Shown: positions 34,626-48,561, counted from the first letter of the stretch. The stretch: DNA of 64,000 nt from Myxococcales bacterium (GCA_016717005.1 JADJUF010000039.1:744001-808000); one strand, 5' to 3'. The notes: generated by a model from the letters alone, not told the origin. Program-made: numbers and translations.

Positions 34626-35204
34626 TCAGGGCAGCTCGCGCTCGAACGCGACGAGGATCTGCGTGGTCCGCCCGCCGGTCGCCGGATCGGTGTCGACCTG
34701 CCCGAGCACGACGCCGTCGGCCCACCCGTACAGCCCCTCGGGGGTCTCGAGCGCGCCGTACAGCGCCGACAGATCCTTGTCGCCGGGCGCGGCGACGTCG
34801 ATGCGGCACAGCGTGGCGCGGCACTCGGCGGCGGCGATCGTCACCTTGGCGCCGCGCGCGGCGACCAGCTCGGTGACGTGCGCGAGGCGGATCGTCAGCT
34901 CGCGCTCCTGATCGACGGCCCAGCCGGGATCGCGGACCTCGCGCTCGAACGGGACGCCGTCGGCCACCGGCGGCGTAGGCTCGGGGACCGCGGGCGGCGT
35001 CCCGGCGACGGCCGGCGTGACCGCCGGCGTGAGGGATGGCGCCGGCGCTGGCGGCGTCGCGGCCCGGTCCCCGGCGTCGATCCCGGCCGCCGCCGCGGGC
35101 GCGGGCGCGCGGGCCGCGGGCCGATCGCGGCCTCGCCACCACCAGGCTCCGGCCGCGAGGACGGCCAAGGTCGCGAGGATCCACGCGTACTTCACGGGTG
35201 TCAT
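34626..35204 (-). CDS. membrane-anchored protein with Pro/Ala linker and periplasmic domain
   Basis: This is a 192-residue protein. An N-terminal transmembrane helix (VKYAWILATLAVLAAGAWWW) is followed by a Pro/Ala-rich linker (30-85) and a globular domain of about 100 residues with a Cys pair (AECRATLCRIDV) that could form a disulfide in the periplasm. The pattern AAECRATLCRI recurs in myxobacterial exported proteins of unknown function. ATG 35204 was chosen because it directly precedes the membrane helix. The gene is divergent from the penicillin-binding protein region with 62 bp between them. Function is unknown; an envelope role is likely. Confidence 0.7.
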   Translation of the reverse strand: MTPVKYAWILATLAVLAAGAWWWRGRDRPAARAPAPAAAAGIDAGDRAATPPAPAPSLTPAVTPAVAGTPPAVPEPTPPVADGVPFEREVRDPGWAVDQERELTIRLAHVTELVAARGAKVTIAAAECRATLCRIDVAAPGDKDLSALYGALETPEGLYGWADGVVLGQVDTDPATGGRTTQILVAFERELP

Positions 35205-35266
35205 TGTAGCGCAGGCGATTTCGACCGTCGCCGCCGGGCCCGTTCTGCTAGATTCCGCCGCCGATC

Positions 35267-35630
35267 GTGGAGCCGCCGACCGAAGAAGACCCCGCCGACC
35301 CGGTGGCGCCGTCCGCGCCCGCGCCGACCGATCCGCCCACCGCCAGCGCGGCGGCCAGCACCGCGCCCGCGCCGACCGATCCGGCCGCTGCGAGTCCCGC
35401 GCCCGCCGGGAGCACCGCGCCCGCGCCGAGCGATCGGCCCGCCGCCAGCACGACGCCCGCTGCGCCCGCGCCGATCGGTCCGCCCGCGCGCCCCACTCCC
35501 GTCCCACCCGCCGCGACCGGCAAGGCGTCCGCGCCCGCCAAAGCCGTCCGCCACCGCCGCGCCCGCCAAGCCGTCCGCGCCCGCCAAGCCGTCCACGCCC
35601 GCCAAGCCGCCCACCGCCCGCCGCGCGCGC
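35267..35630 (+). other. Pro/Ala-rich N-terminal extension of the PBP, apparently split by a 1-base frameshift
   Basis: From GTG 35267 a frame with typical coding composition encodes a Glu/Asp start and about 90 Ala/Pro/Thr/Ser residues. Near 35541-35543 the repeat unit GCCAAG-CCGTCC reads GCCAAAG-CCGTCC; with one A less, the frame continues as the Lys-Pro-Ser-Ala repeats directly in front of the PBP membrane helix. So either the PBP really has a cytoplasmic Pro/Ala tail and the assembly has an extra A, or the tail has been lost and the PBP now starts at GTG 35631. Confidence 0.55.
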
Positions 35631-38141
<2,511 letters not shown>

Positions 38142-38234
38142 CCGGGCGAAGCTGGGGACCCGACGCCGGCGCGGTGCGTTGAATGGCCGCAGGTACCTGC
38201 CCGTCCATGAGACGCGGCGTCCCCGTCGGCCTCG

Positions 38235-39934
<1,700 letters not shown>

Positions 39935-39947
<13 letters not shown>

Positions 39948-41110
39948 CCGCCACCGCGCTCGCGTTGATCGCGAGCGCCGCGGGCCCGGTCCACGCCCAG
40001 CCCGACGCCGACGCGCGGGCCCAGGCGGGCGCCGCGTTCAAGCGCGCGGTCGCCGCCGAGGGGCGACGTGACTGGCCGACCGCGCTCGCCGAGTACGAGA
40101 CCGCGTACCAGCTCTCGCCTCACCCCGACGTCCTCTACAACATCGCGTCGGTCCACGAGCGCACCGGCGCGCTGCGCGCGGCGGCGACGTACTACCAGCG
40201 CTACCTCGACGGCAGCCCCAGCGCGGCCGATCGCGCGAAGGTGGTGGGCAAGCTGGCCGAGCTGCGCGCGCGCCCGGCCACGCTCACGATCACCACGCGG
40301 CCGGCCGGCGCGGCGGTGCTGCTCGACGGCAAGCCCGCGGGCGCGGCGCCGCTGGCGGTGCGCGTCGACGGCGGCGCCCACCAGCTCGTGGCCGAGGCCG
40401 CCGGCGCCAGGGCGTCGCGCGCGATCACGATCGAGTTCGGCGAGCCTCAGGCCGTCGACCTGACGGTGGCGGCCGGCCGCGGCACGCTCGTGGTCGCGTC
40501 GAACGCGCCGGGCGCGACGGTGACGATCGACGGGCGGCCGGTCGGCACGACGCCGTGGTCGGGCGCGGTCGAGGCCGGCCACCACGTCGTGGTGATCGCC
40601 GCGCCCGGCTACACCACCACCGAGCGCGCGATCGAGGTGCCGGCCGACGGCAGCGCGCAGATCCAGGGCGCGCTGGGACGGCCGGTCGGCTGGGTCGAGC
40701 CGACGCCGCCGACCCGCACCAGCGTGCGCGCGGTGTTCGACTCGGGCACGTACCTCGAGCACGGGTTCGTGGTCGGCATCGCGGCGGGCTACCGGACCGC
40801 GACACAGCGCCTCGAGGCCACGACCGGGATGGTGTTCGGCAGCCCCGGGTTCGGCTGGGCGTTCCGCGGCCGGGCGTTCCTGCTGACCGGACCGGTGCGG
40901 CCGTACGTCGTCGCCGGCGTCAACTACGGCTTCGCCGGCGGGTCGAGCGCGCTCGCCGGCGGCGGCGTGCTGATCGCGACGGGGCGCGCCGGCGCCGTGA
41001 GCATGGAGCTGTTCGCCGAGAGCGGCTACGGCGCCGGCAGCGACGCCGACGGCGGCTTTCGGTTCGTGCCGATCATCGCCGGCGTCAGCTTCGGGCGCTC
41101 ACAGCCGTGA
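39935..41110 (+). CDS. exported TPR and PEGA-domain protein, probable AUU start
   Basis: From ATT 39935 this encodes 391 residues with an ideal Sec signal (Arg, then a VAATALALIASAAG core, cut after PVHA). There follow TPR-like helices (AALAEYETAYQLSPHPDVLYNIASV is the core, about 40-110), two PEGA domains (TLTITTRPAGAAVLLDGKPAG and TLVVASNAPGATVTIDGRPVG), and a C-terminal Gly-rich beta domain. No ATG or GTG lies upstream in this frame near the signal; the only common start is TTG 39965, which would cut the signal in half. AAGGG lies six bases before the ATT. It overlaps the kinase end by 13 bp, so the two are probably coupled. Domains are sure; the start codon is inferred. Confidence 0.75.
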
Positions 41111-41515
41111 CACCAGCCCGCTGGTGACGATCCAGCGGCCGGCGACGCGCTGCTCGAGCGCGGTCAACCCGGCGCACAGCGCCCGGCGCGACAGCTCGAC
41201 CGCGGCCCCGCGGTCGACCAGCACGAGGCCGCCACCGTCGGCGGTCGCCGTCGCCCAGGCCGCCAGCGTCGCGGCCCAGTCGGCGCGCGCCCCGACGCCG
41301 ACGCCGATCACCGCCGCGAACGGCGGCGCGCGCCCCAGCTCGACCAGCGCGTCCGCGGCGTCGGCGCCGACCGCCGTGATCGACCGCCCGCGCGCGGTCA
41401 GCGCCCGCGCCAGCCGCGGCGTCGCCAGCACCGCGACCGGGCCGGTCGCGGCCATCGAGGCCAGCGCCGCTTCGACCGCCGGCGCGGCGGTCGCGATCCA
41501 CAGGCCGTCGAGCAC
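41099..41515 (-). CDS. small hypothetical protein, possibly a methyltransferase-like Rossmann remnant
   Basis: This 138-residue protein starts at GTG 41515. The pattern PVAVLATPRLARALTARG, then an ITAVG strand, PPFAAVIGVGVG and DGGGLVLVD, follows the strand-helix order of class I methyltransferases, but the glycine-rich SAM loop is degenerate, so activity is doubtful. Its 3' end overlaps the convergent PEGA protein gene by 12 bp. No stronger family evidence is visible. Confidence 0.5.
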   Translation of the reverse strand: MLDGLWIATAAPAVEAALASMAATGPVAVLATPRLARALTARGRSITAVGADAADALVELGRAPPFAAVIGVGVGARADWAATLAAWATATADGGGLVLVDRGAAVELSRRALCAGLTALEQRVAGRWIVTSGLVSRL

Positions 41516-41547
41516 GCGCGCACCCTACCGCCCAGACGGTGGCGCGA

Positions 41548-42276
41548 TCAACCGTTGCGCAGGTACTGGCACCGCGGCGCCTCGAGGTGCGGCGTCACCC
41601 AGTTCACGCCCCAGACCTCTTGCAGGAGCGTGCGGAAGTTGCCGTAGCTGACCACGAAGAAGTCGAGCTTGTGGACCTTGATGCCGCCGCCGGTGTCGTC
41701 GGCGCGGACGCAGCCGTCGTGGATCGTGCCGTCGGGCAGCCGCAGCCCGTCGAACTCGGGCACGTACAGCGGCTCGCCCAGCGGCACGATCCGCGGGTCG
41801 ACCGCGACCGACTTGAACGGCACCAGCGTGCGCCGCCGCGCGCCGCGCCCGAACGGGAACAGCTTCGAGTCGAGGAGCTGGAAGCAGGTGCCGGTGCCGT
41901 ACTTGCACGCGCCGGCGTAGTTGATGACCCGGCCGTCGGCGAGCAGGCCCGAGCCCTCCATGCGCAGGTGCCAGATGAACTTCTCGGAGTAGGTGCCCAC
42001 GTAGAAGCCGCGGCGATCGTAGATGTCGACGGCGTCGACGTCCTGGTACTCGATCTCGTCGGGCTCGTCGAAGTCGTCCTCGCGCGCCAGCCAGTAGAAC
42101 CGCAGCGCCCACTGCAGCTCGGGGACGATCGGGTAGCCGCAGCACAGCTTGTTCTTGCCGGCCACGGGCGCGCGCGGCGCGATCGCCACGCCCTCGAGGG
42201 CGAGCTTGGAGTCGTCGGCGACGGCGGGCCCGCTGACCAGGCCGACCATCACCAGCGCGATCGCCACGGTGCGCAC
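41548..42276 (-). CDS. exported 3D-domain (DPBB, MltA-like) protein
   Basis: This is a 242-residue protein. GTG 42276 gives a clean signal peptide (TVAIALVMVGLVSG, cut after PAVA). The C-terminal 100 residues hold the 3D domain: FKSVAVDPRIVPLGEPLYVPEF, then CVRADDTGGGIKVHKLDFFV, with the aspartates that form the active site in MltA/RpfB-type double-psi barrels. Such domains cleave peptidoglycan glycan strands or act as their structural relatives. Cys pairs (CCGY, ACKYGTGTC) may form disulfides. It is divergent from the PEP-utilising enzyme with 32 bp between starts. Confidence 0.8.
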   Translation of the reverse strand: MRTVAIALVMVGLVSGPAVADDSKLALEGVAIAPRAPVAGKNKLCCGYPIVPELQWALRFYWLAREDDFDEPDEIEYQDVDAVDIYDRRGFYVGTYSEKFIWHLRMEGSGLLADGRVINYAGACKYGTGTCFQLLDSKLFPFGRGARRRTLVPFKSVAVDPRIVPLGEPLYVPEFDGLRLPDGTIHDGCVRADDTGGGIKVHKLDFFVVSYGNFRTLLQEVWGVNWVTPHLEAPRCQYLRNG

Positions 42277-42308
42277 GGGACCACTATAGCGCGTGGTAGC
42301 GTGGCGGC

Positions 42309-44345
42309 GTGGCGACCGTCGTCGACCTCGCGGACGCGGCGGCCCTCGCCGACGGCGCGGCCCTCGCCGACCTGGGCGGCAAGGCCCGGGGCCTGGCGCG
42401 GCTGATCGCGGCGGGGCTGCCGACGCCGCCGGGCGCGGTGCTGCCGGGCGCGGTGTTCGCCGACGTGGTCGGCGCGCTGACGCCGGGCCTGCCCCTCGCG
42501 CAGCACGGCCACGCGCTCGCGGCGCTGGCCGAGGCCGCGGCCCACGCAACGCCGACGCCCGCGCTGGTCGAGGCCGTGGGCGCGGCGATCGCGCGGCTCG
42601 GGCCGCGGCTGGCGGTGCGCTCGTCGATGGCGGTCGAGGACACCGTCGCCGGCGCCGCGCCCGGGGTCGGCGCCACCGTGCTCGGCGTCGCGCCCGCGCA
42701 GGTCTGGGACGCGATCCGCCAGGTCTGGGTCGCGGCGGTGACGCCGCTGGTGGTCGCGTACGCGCGCGCCCGCGGCCAGACGACCGTCGCGCCGCCGGCG
42801 GTGATCATCCAGGCGCAGGTCGCCGGCTTCCGCGCGACGATCTACACCCGCCCGCCGGGCCAGCCCGACGGCGCGCAGGCCTGGATCGCGTGCGGCCCGG
42901 GCGCGCCGGCGCGGGTCGCGCGATCAGGCGCGGCGTGGCGCGAGGCGCTGACGCTGGCGCTGGCGGCCGAGCGCGCGATCGCCGCGCCGACCGGCGCCGA
43001 CGTCGAGCTGGTGTGGGCGTTCGCGACCCGCGCGTGGACGATCGTCCAGGCGCGGCCGCTGGTGCACCCGCCGCCGCGCCCGCCGCGCGTGCCGGCGCCG
43101 GCGATCGTGCTGGCGCCGCTGCGCACGCCGGCGCGCGCGTGGCGCCGCGACGTCACCCACAACCCGGCGCCGCTGTCGGTGGCGCAGGCCGAGCTGTGCG
43201 CGCGCGTCGACGCGGCCGCGATCGCGCCGTTCCACCTCAAGGTCGTCGCGCACCACCTGTACTGGGCCCCGCGGCTCGACGCGCCCGCGCCGCCGCCGGT
43301 GACCGTCGCGACGCTGCCCGGCGAGCTGGCCGCGCTCGAGGCCGAGGTCGCGGGCGCGCTGGCCGCGCCGGCCGCCGCCCTCGACGACGCGCTCCGGATC
43401 TACCTGGCGGCGTACCGCGTGCTCGCCGCCGAGCTCGGCCCGCGCATCGCCGCGGCGCTCGCGATCCTGCCCGACGCCCTCGCCGCCCGCGGCCAGCCCC
43501 GCCATCTGGCGGCCGCGCTGGCGCCGCACCGCCCGTCGTCGATCGCCGCGCGGCTGGCCGCGTGCGCGCGCGGTCAGCTCGATCGCGCCGCGCTGCTCGC
43601 CGCGATCGGCGACGCGGCCGCGGCGTGGGACGTGATGGCGCCGACCTTCGCGGAGACCCCGGCGCTGCTCGAGCGCGCGCTGGCCGCGGCGGCCTCGCGC
43701 CCGGCGCCACCGGACCCGCCGGCCACGCCGCCAGGCCTCGCCGACGCCGTCACGATCGCGCGACTCGCCGTCGACGCCGCCGAGCGCGACGACCTGTGGT
43801 ACTGGCGCGCGCAGGCGGTGGTGCGCCGCGCGCTGCTCGCCTGCGCCGATCGCCGCGGCCTCGATCGCGCCGACGTGTTCTGGTTGCCGTTCGCGCGCCT
43901 GCTCGACGACGCGCCGCTGACCGCCGCCACCGCGCGCGGCCACGCCGCCGCCGCCCGCGCCGCCGCCGCCCGCGCCGCCGCCTGGGACCTGCCGCTCGCC
44001 GTCGACGACGCGCCGCCCGCCGCGGTCGCGCCGCCCACGGATCGCTTCGTCGGCGCGGGCGTCGGCGGCACCATCGCCGGCCCGGTCCATCGCACCGACG
44101 GCGCCCAGCCGGTGCCCCGCGGCGCGGTCGTCGTCGCGCGCGCGATCACGCCGGCCTTGGCGCTGCTCGTCGACGGCGCCGCCGCGTTGGTCAGCGAGCA
44201 CGGCTCGCCGCTCGATCACGGCGCCGCGATGGCGCGCGAGCTCGGGATCCCGTGCGTGGTCGGCTGCCCCGGCGTCTACGACGGCCTCGACGACGGCGCC
44301 TGGGTCACCGTCGACGGCGACGCGGGCGTGGTGCGCCGGGCCTGA
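42309..44345 (+). CDS. PEP/pyruvate-binding and PEP-utilising enzyme family protein
   Basis: This is a 678-residue protein. The N-terminal third matches the pyruvate phosphate dikinase ATP/PEP-binding domain (DLGGKARGLARLIAAGLPTPPG, then RLAVRSSMAVEDTVAGAAPG). The C-terminus is the mobile phospho-histidine domain (LVSEHGSPLDHGAAMARELGIPCVVG), with a His at the SPLDHGA position. PPDK or PEP synthase proper have a third, TIM-barrel domain, which is absent; the middle is a 300-residue Ala-rich helical region. It may therefore resemble rifampin phosphotransferase-type dikinases that phosphorylate a small molecule, but the acceptor is unknown. Very high Ala/Arg content reflects base composition. 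Confidence 0.75.
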   Translation: MATVVDLADAAALADGAALADLGGKARGLARLIAAGLPTPPGAVLPGAVFADVVGALTPGLPLAQHGHALAALAEAAAHATPTPALVEAVGAAIARLGPRLAVRSSMAVEDTVAGAAPGVGATVLGVAPAQVWDAIRQVWVAAVTPLVVAYARARGQTTVAPPAVIIQAQVAGFRATIYTRPPGQPDGAQAWIACGPGAPARVARSGAAWREALTLALAAERAIAAPTGADVELVWAFATRAWTIVQARPLVHPPPRPPRVPAPAIVLAPLRTPARAWRRDVTHNPAPLSVAQAELCARVDAAAIAPFHLKVVAHHLYWAPRLDAPAPPPVTVATLPGELAALEAEVAGALAAPAAALDDALRIYLAAYRVLAAELGPRIAAALAILPDALAARGQPRHLAAALAPHRPSSIAARLAACARGQLDRAALLAAIGDAAAAWDVMAPTFAETPALLERALAAAASRPAPPDPPATPPGLADAVTIARLAVDAAERDDLWYWRAQAVVRRALLACADRRGLDRADVFWLPFARLLDDAPLTAATARGHAAAARAAAARAAAWDLPLAVDDAPPAAVAPPTDRFVGAGVGGTIAGPVHRTDGAQPVPRGAVVVARAITPALALLVDGAAALVSEHGSPLDHGAAMARELGIPCVVGCPGVYDGLDDGAWVTVDGDAGVVRRA

Positions 44346-44356
44346 CGCGCATGAAA

Positions 44357-44410
44357 CGCCTCACGCGCCCGAATCGCCTGACGGCTCCCGGAAACGCTTG
44401 ACGGCTCCCG
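44357..44410. repeat. short imperfect direct repeats downstream of the HU-like gene
   Basis: CGCCTGACGGCTCCCG (44375-44390) recurs with one change at 44395-44410, and a weaker relative starts at 44357. The copies sit between the convergent ends of the PEP-utilising gene and the HU/IHF gene. Function is unknown; they could be part of a shared termination region. Confidence 0.6.
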
Positions 44411-44435
44411 AGCCGCCGTCGCGCCGTCGCGCCGG

Positions 44436-44819
<384 letters not shown>

Positions 44820-44919
44820 AGCGGCCGTAACTCCGCGGAATCTCGCTAGAGGCTACTCGACTCAGGGATCCGGGCGCAAGCCTAACGTGGCGGAACGTTT
44901 GACCGAGTGTCCCAAGCGC

Positions 44920-45762
44920 TCAGTCGGCGGCGGGCAATGGTCGCTCGCTGTCTCGCACAAATGCCCGGTATTGCATTGGAAATTGGTATGTGTCGCAGCG
45001 GTGCCGGGCGTAGAAGTCGACGAGATCCCGCCACCGGATAGAGCCGTCATCGAGCCCCGAGCGGAGCGCTTGCGACACCGCGACGCTACAAACCCGCTGA
45101 GCGCCGGGCAGATCTGGCTCGTGACCGACGGTCAGCCGGGCATCGGCGCCGAGGGCGCGCGGCGGCACCTTGGAGACGTAGAACGCCTGCAGCGGCGTCA
45201 GCTCGATCGACTCGACGTGCGAGATCTCGAGCGACATGCCGTCATGATAGGAGCACTCGGTCCGGACCTCGCGCCCGCCACGGCCGACCACGTTGGCGTT
45301 GTACGGCTCGACGTCGCGGCGCGCGCAGCCACCCTCGGGCCGCGGTCGCGTGACGACGAGGTACGCGAGCTCGGCGCTGGTGCGGTTCTCGATCACCAGC
45401 GCGAGCGTGCCGCCGGTCGCGACCGCAGACAGCCGCAACCCGGCGGCCTCGATCGCCGGCTCGCCCGGCGCCAGCGTGCGCACACCCTCGTCCGCGCGCA
45501 TCACCAGCTTGCGGGACATCTCGGCGACCGTCGGCGCGTTCACGCCGGCGATCAGCGCGTCCTTCTCGAGATAGCCCGACCACGTCCCCTCGGTCTGGCT
45601 GGCCTGGCGCAGCACCTCCTGCGAGGTCGCCAGCGACTCCGACGGCGGGTTCGGCTTGGGCGGCAGCGAGACCGCGCCGCAGAACCGGACCATGGTCACC
45701 GCCAGCGCGAGGCCGACGGCGCCCGCGGTGACGCCGATGCGCACCGGTCCGTTCAGCTCCAC
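44920..45762 (-). CDS. membrane-anchored protein of unknown function
   Basis: This is a 280-residue protein from GTG 45762, which is preceded by GAGGG. One transmembrane segment (about 7-30, IGVTAGAVGLALAVTMV) anchors a 240-residue extracytoplasmic part with several Cys (GGCARRDV, RTECSYHD, RVCSVAV, RHRCDTY) that may pair as disulfides. A beta-rich middle (LALVIENRTSAELAYLVVTRP) looks like an Ig-type sandwich. No family is recognised. A longer start at GTG 45828 is possible but adds a non-hydrophobic leader. It is divergent from the HEAT-repeat gene with a comparatively AT-rich 151-bp gap that should hold both promoters. Confidence 0.65.
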   Translation of the reverse strand: MELNGPVRIGVTAGAVGLALAVTMVRFCGAVSLPPKPNPPSESLATSQEVLRQASQTEGTWSGYLEKDALIAGVNAPTVAEMSRKLVMRADEGVRTLAPGEPAIEAAGLRLSAVATGGTLALVIENRTSAELAYLVVTRPRPEGGCARRDVEPYNANVVGRGGREVRTECSYHDGMSLEISHVESIELTPLQAFYVSKVPPRALGADARLTVGHEPDLPGAQRVCSVAVSQALRSGLDDGSIRWRDLVDFYARHRCDTYQFPMQYRAFVRDSERPLPAAD

Positions 45763-45913
45763 GTCGCCCTCTGCAGTCGGTGTACGCCCTCGCACACATC
45801 CAGCTTCGACGGGATCACGGCTCAACACTACACTGCCGATCTCCGGGAGCGAAAGAGTCAGCAGAGGTCAGGACGGGAGCGGCCCGAAACAAATTGACGG
45901 GGCGATCTGTCGC

Positions 45914-46855
45914 ATGCCTAATCGGAAACATCCCATGGGGGGCCATCACTTTCGTCGTCCATACGGCGCGCGCTGGATCGTCGCCGCGCTCGCGCTGGTG
46001 ATGGCGCTCGCCGCGACGCCGACGGTCCACGCCGACGAGGCCGAGCGGATCGCGCAGCTGACGGCGACGCTCGGCAACGGCCACAGCGAGCGCGAGCGCA
46101 TCGCCGCGATCACCGCGCTGGCGCGCCTCGGCAGCAAGACCGCGCTGCGGCCGCTCGTCACCGCGCTCCGCGACAGCAGCCCCTCGGTGCGCGGCATCGC
46201 GGCGGCCGGGCTCGGCAAGCTGGGCCATCGCGCGGCGCTGCCGGCGCTGCGCCAGGCGCAGGGCGACGGCGACGCGGTCGTCAAGAAGCGCGCCGCCGAG
46301 GCGATCGGCCAGATCTGCGTCGCGAACAACCTGCCGGTCGAGGCCGCCCCGGGCGCGCCCGCGGTGGCCAAGACCCGCCCCGGCTTCGGCAACCAGCCGC
46401 GCGCGGTCGCGCCGCGCCCGGATCTCTACGTCGTCATCAAGTCGTCGTCCGACGACTCGCCCGGCAAGCACGACAAGAAGGCGCGCAAGGTCCACGCCGA
46501 CGCGCTGCGCGAGGCCATGACCACCGAGCTGGCCAGCGCCAACCTCGTCACCTTGACCGCGAGCGACGCCAAGAAGTTCGGCCTCGATCCGCGCCAGCTC
46601 GACCTCAGCATCGTCGGCCTCGAGTTCCGCCAGGACGGCGCGTTCGTCGAGGTCGAGGCCCAGGTGCGGCTCGCGATCTCGAACGACAACGGCAAGATGC
46701 TGTCGTTCGTGTCCGGCGGCGCCAAGGTCCAGGTGCCGCGCCGCGGCTACGACGCGACGTACCTGCCGCAGCTCCGGCGCGACGCGGTCGAGAACGCGGT
46801 CCGCGGCCTGTTCAGCAAGGTCATCGATCAGCTCCGTCGGTCGCTGACGTCGTGA
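45914..46855 (+). CDS. exported HEAT-repeat protein
   Basis: This is a 313-residue protein. A basic start is followed by a signal peptide (WIVAALALVMALAATPT, cut after VHA). Residues 50-130 contain HEAT/PBS-lyase-type repeats (RERIAAITALARLGSKTALRPLVTAL is one unit, SVRGIAAAGLGKLGHRAALPAL the next). A separate C-terminal domain (LYVVIKSSSDDSPGKHDKKARKVH onward) has the pattern of myxobacterial proteins that follow such repeats. HEAT repeats bind proteins, so a periplasmic scaffold is likely. ATG 45935 is an alternative start. Its end overlaps the convergent small gene by 35 bp. Confidence 0.75.
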   Translation: MPNRKHPMGGHHFRRPYGARWIVAALALVMALAATPTVHADEAERIAQLTATLGNGHSERERIAAITALARLGSKTALRPLVTALRDSSPSVRGIAAAGLGKLGHRAALPALRQAQGDGDAVVKKRAAEAIGQICVANNLPVEAAPGAPAVAKTRPGFGNQPRAVAPRPDLYVVIKSSSDDSPGKHDKKARKVHADALREAMTTELASANLVTLTASDAKKFGLDPRQLDLSIVGLEFRQDGAFVEVEAQVRLAISNDNGKMLSFVSGGAKVQVPRRGYDATYLPQLRRDAVENAVRGLFSKVIDQLRRSLTS

Positions 46856-47135
46856 GCGGCACGTCGCTGCGGGCGTCCGCGGCGAACAGCCAGCCCAGCC
46901 CGACCCCGACGCACAGCATCGCCGCGCTCACGGCGAGCAGCGGCGCCAGCAGCCGGCGCCGGCGCGGCGGCGCGATCCGCCCCATGAGGGTGGGCTCGAT
47001 GGCGTAGGCGGTCGCCGCCGCGATCGCGGCGGCGGCCTCGCGGTCCCCGTCGCAGGTCGGGCACCGTCGCGTCGCCGGGAACACCGCCGCGCACCGGCGA
47101 CAGATCGAGTAGGCCACCACGCTCGCACCGCTCAT
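46821..47135 (-). CDS. small zinc-ribbon membrane protein
   Basis: This is a 104-residue protein. It has an N-terminal rubredoxin-like zinc ribbon (CRRC near residues 12-15, CPTC near 25-28), then a basic RRRRLL boundary and one transmembrane helix (LLAVSAAMLCVGVGLGWLF). The architecture of cytoplasmic ribbon plus single helix occurs in small envelope sensors and adaptors. No family is named. Its last 35 bp overlap the convergent HEAT-repeat gene, so one of the two ends may be untranslated in some conditions. Confidence 0.65.
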   Translation of the reverse strand: MSGASVVAYSICRRCAAVFPATRRCPTCDGDREAAAAIAAATAYAIEPTLMGRIAPPRRRRLLAPLLAVSAAMLCVGVGLGWLFAADARSDVPLTTSATDGADR

Positions 47136-47201
47136 CCCGCGTCTAACGCACGGCCGCGCGGATCGATTTCTGCTACCTGGCGCCGCAACGGCCGGCGCGC
47201 G

Positions 47202-48386
47202 TCACGGAGCCGCGGCCGTCACGCGCACCCCGTCCGTCAGGTCGATCTCCGCAAACTTCCACAGGAATGACAGGCCCAGGTAGCCGTCGACCCCGGGCGG
47301 CAGGCCGTCGACCACGACCACCTCGACCGCGCTGGCCCGCGCGTCGCCGACCTGCAGCGCGGCCGCGCCCAGCGCGCCGCTGCGGAGCACGTTGTTGGCG
47401 ACGGTCTGGATCGTCGGGCCACCCGCGACCACCTGGGCCCGGGTGGCGTAGTCGCGCGTCAGCACCGTGGTGCCGCAGCGCGGGTCGACGACGAACGTGC
47501 CGGCGACGCCGCCGATCGTCACCTCGGCTCGGACGGTGGCGTCGGTCGCGGCCGGCCGCAGCGTCACCTGGCCCGCGCCGTCGACCGTCTCGCACTGCGC
47601 CGCCTGGGCCAGCCCGTCGGCCTGGCGCCGCAGGTCGTCGGAGATGTCGCCGCCGAGGGTCTCGGTGAAGAACCGCATCGCCCACGCGCCCTCGCACGGA
47701 CGCCCGGCCGGGCCGGCCACGTCCAGCACCCGGGACGCGGGGAACCGACCGGCCCGGGCGCCGTTGCTGTTGGCGAACGACTGGCGGTAGTCGGCCAGCG
47801 CCAGGTCGGGCTGGTTCGAGCGCGCGCGGTCCTCGCCGCGCCACCACCAGAAGTCGCTGTCGAACGGGTTGTCCTCGATGATCACGGTCTCGTGCTTGAC
47901 CGCCTCGGCGTAGCGCCCGAGCTGCTGCAGCGCGTACACCACCGACCACTCGAGGCGCGGGAACGGGCCGCACTTGGCGAAGAACGCGCCGGCGTGCTCG
48001 ACCACATCGGCGTAGCGATCGAGCTTGCCGAGCGCGTCGACCAGCGTGCGGATCAGCTTGCGATCGCACGGCGCCAGATCACGGTCATCGAGCAACGCCG
48101 CGATCGCCGGATCGGGGTCGCGTAGCTTCGGCACCGGCGGCTTGGTCCGCTGGCTGCCCTTGCCGACGATCACCAGGCCGCCGACCGCCAGCGCCACCAC
48201 CAGCGCGGCGACGCCGGCGACCTTGAGGCCGGTGATGAGCTTGCGGCGCCCGTAGCGCTTGTGCGCGCACGGCGGGCACATGAACCCGTCGAGCGTGCCC
48301 TTGGTGCAGCGCATGCAGATCGGCGTCTTGCAGTCGTCGCACGTACCCGTCGCCGCGACCCCCGGATGAGCGAAGCAAGCCCCCAT
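47202..48386 (-). CDS. zinc-finger, membrane, TPR and retropepsin-like domain protein
   Basis: This is a 394-residue protein. The N-terminus is a B-box-like zinc module (Cys 4, His 7, Cys 16, 19, 24, 27, 37, 40) seen before membrane segments in Myxococcota. A transmembrane helix spans about 52-75. TPR-like helices follow, with KLDRYADVVEHAGAFF and a second unit QQLGRYAEAV. The C-terminal 110 residues have the shape of a single-chain aspartic (retropepsin-like) domain, ending VDGYLGLSFLWKFAEIDL. The normal catalytic Asp-Thr-Gly is replaced: Asp 301 is followed by Pro-Arg-Cys-Gly. It is probably catalytically dead or altered. The substrate is unknown. Confidence 0.75.
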   Translation of the reverse strand: MGACFAHPGVAATGTCDDCKTPICMRCTKGTLDGFMCPPCAHKRYGRRKLITGLKVAGVAALVVALAVGGLVIVGKGSQRTKPPVPKLRDPDPAIAALLDDRDLAPCDRKLIRTLVDALGKLDRYADVVEHAGAFFAKCGPFPRLEWSVVYALQQLGRYAEAVKHETVIIEDNPFDSDFWWWRGEDRARSNQPDLALADYRQSFANSNGARAGRFPASRVLDVAGPAGRPCEGAWAMRFFTETLGGDISDDLRRQADGLAQAAQCETVDGAGQVTLRPAATDATVRAEVTIGGVAGTFVVDPRCGTTVLTRDYATRAQVVAGGPTIQTVANNVLRSGALGAAALQVGDARASAVEVVVVDGLPPGVDGYLGLSFLWKFAEIDLTDGVRVTAAAP

Positions 48387-48561
48387 GACGGCGCGAGTGT
48401 AGCGCGAACCAGGCGGCTTAGCGCTTGTCAGCCTTTTCGGCCGCGCACGTCGCGCACCGGTCCAGGCGCCGGGGAGTCCGCCGGCGGGGGCCCGCCGGGC
48501 GGGGGCCGCCCGCCACCCGCCGCCCGCCTGCGAGGCGCCCGCGCGCGTCTCGGAGGGGAGG

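Noticed and set aside
35205..35266. Sigma-70 promoter before the PBP gene (TTCGAC ... TAGATT)
   Set aside because: The spacing between the boxes is about 23 bp, too long for a normal promoter.
41525..42145. Alternative minus frame over the 3D-domain gene
   Set aside because: An Arg-rich product; the neighbouring frame carries a signal peptide and the 3D motif.
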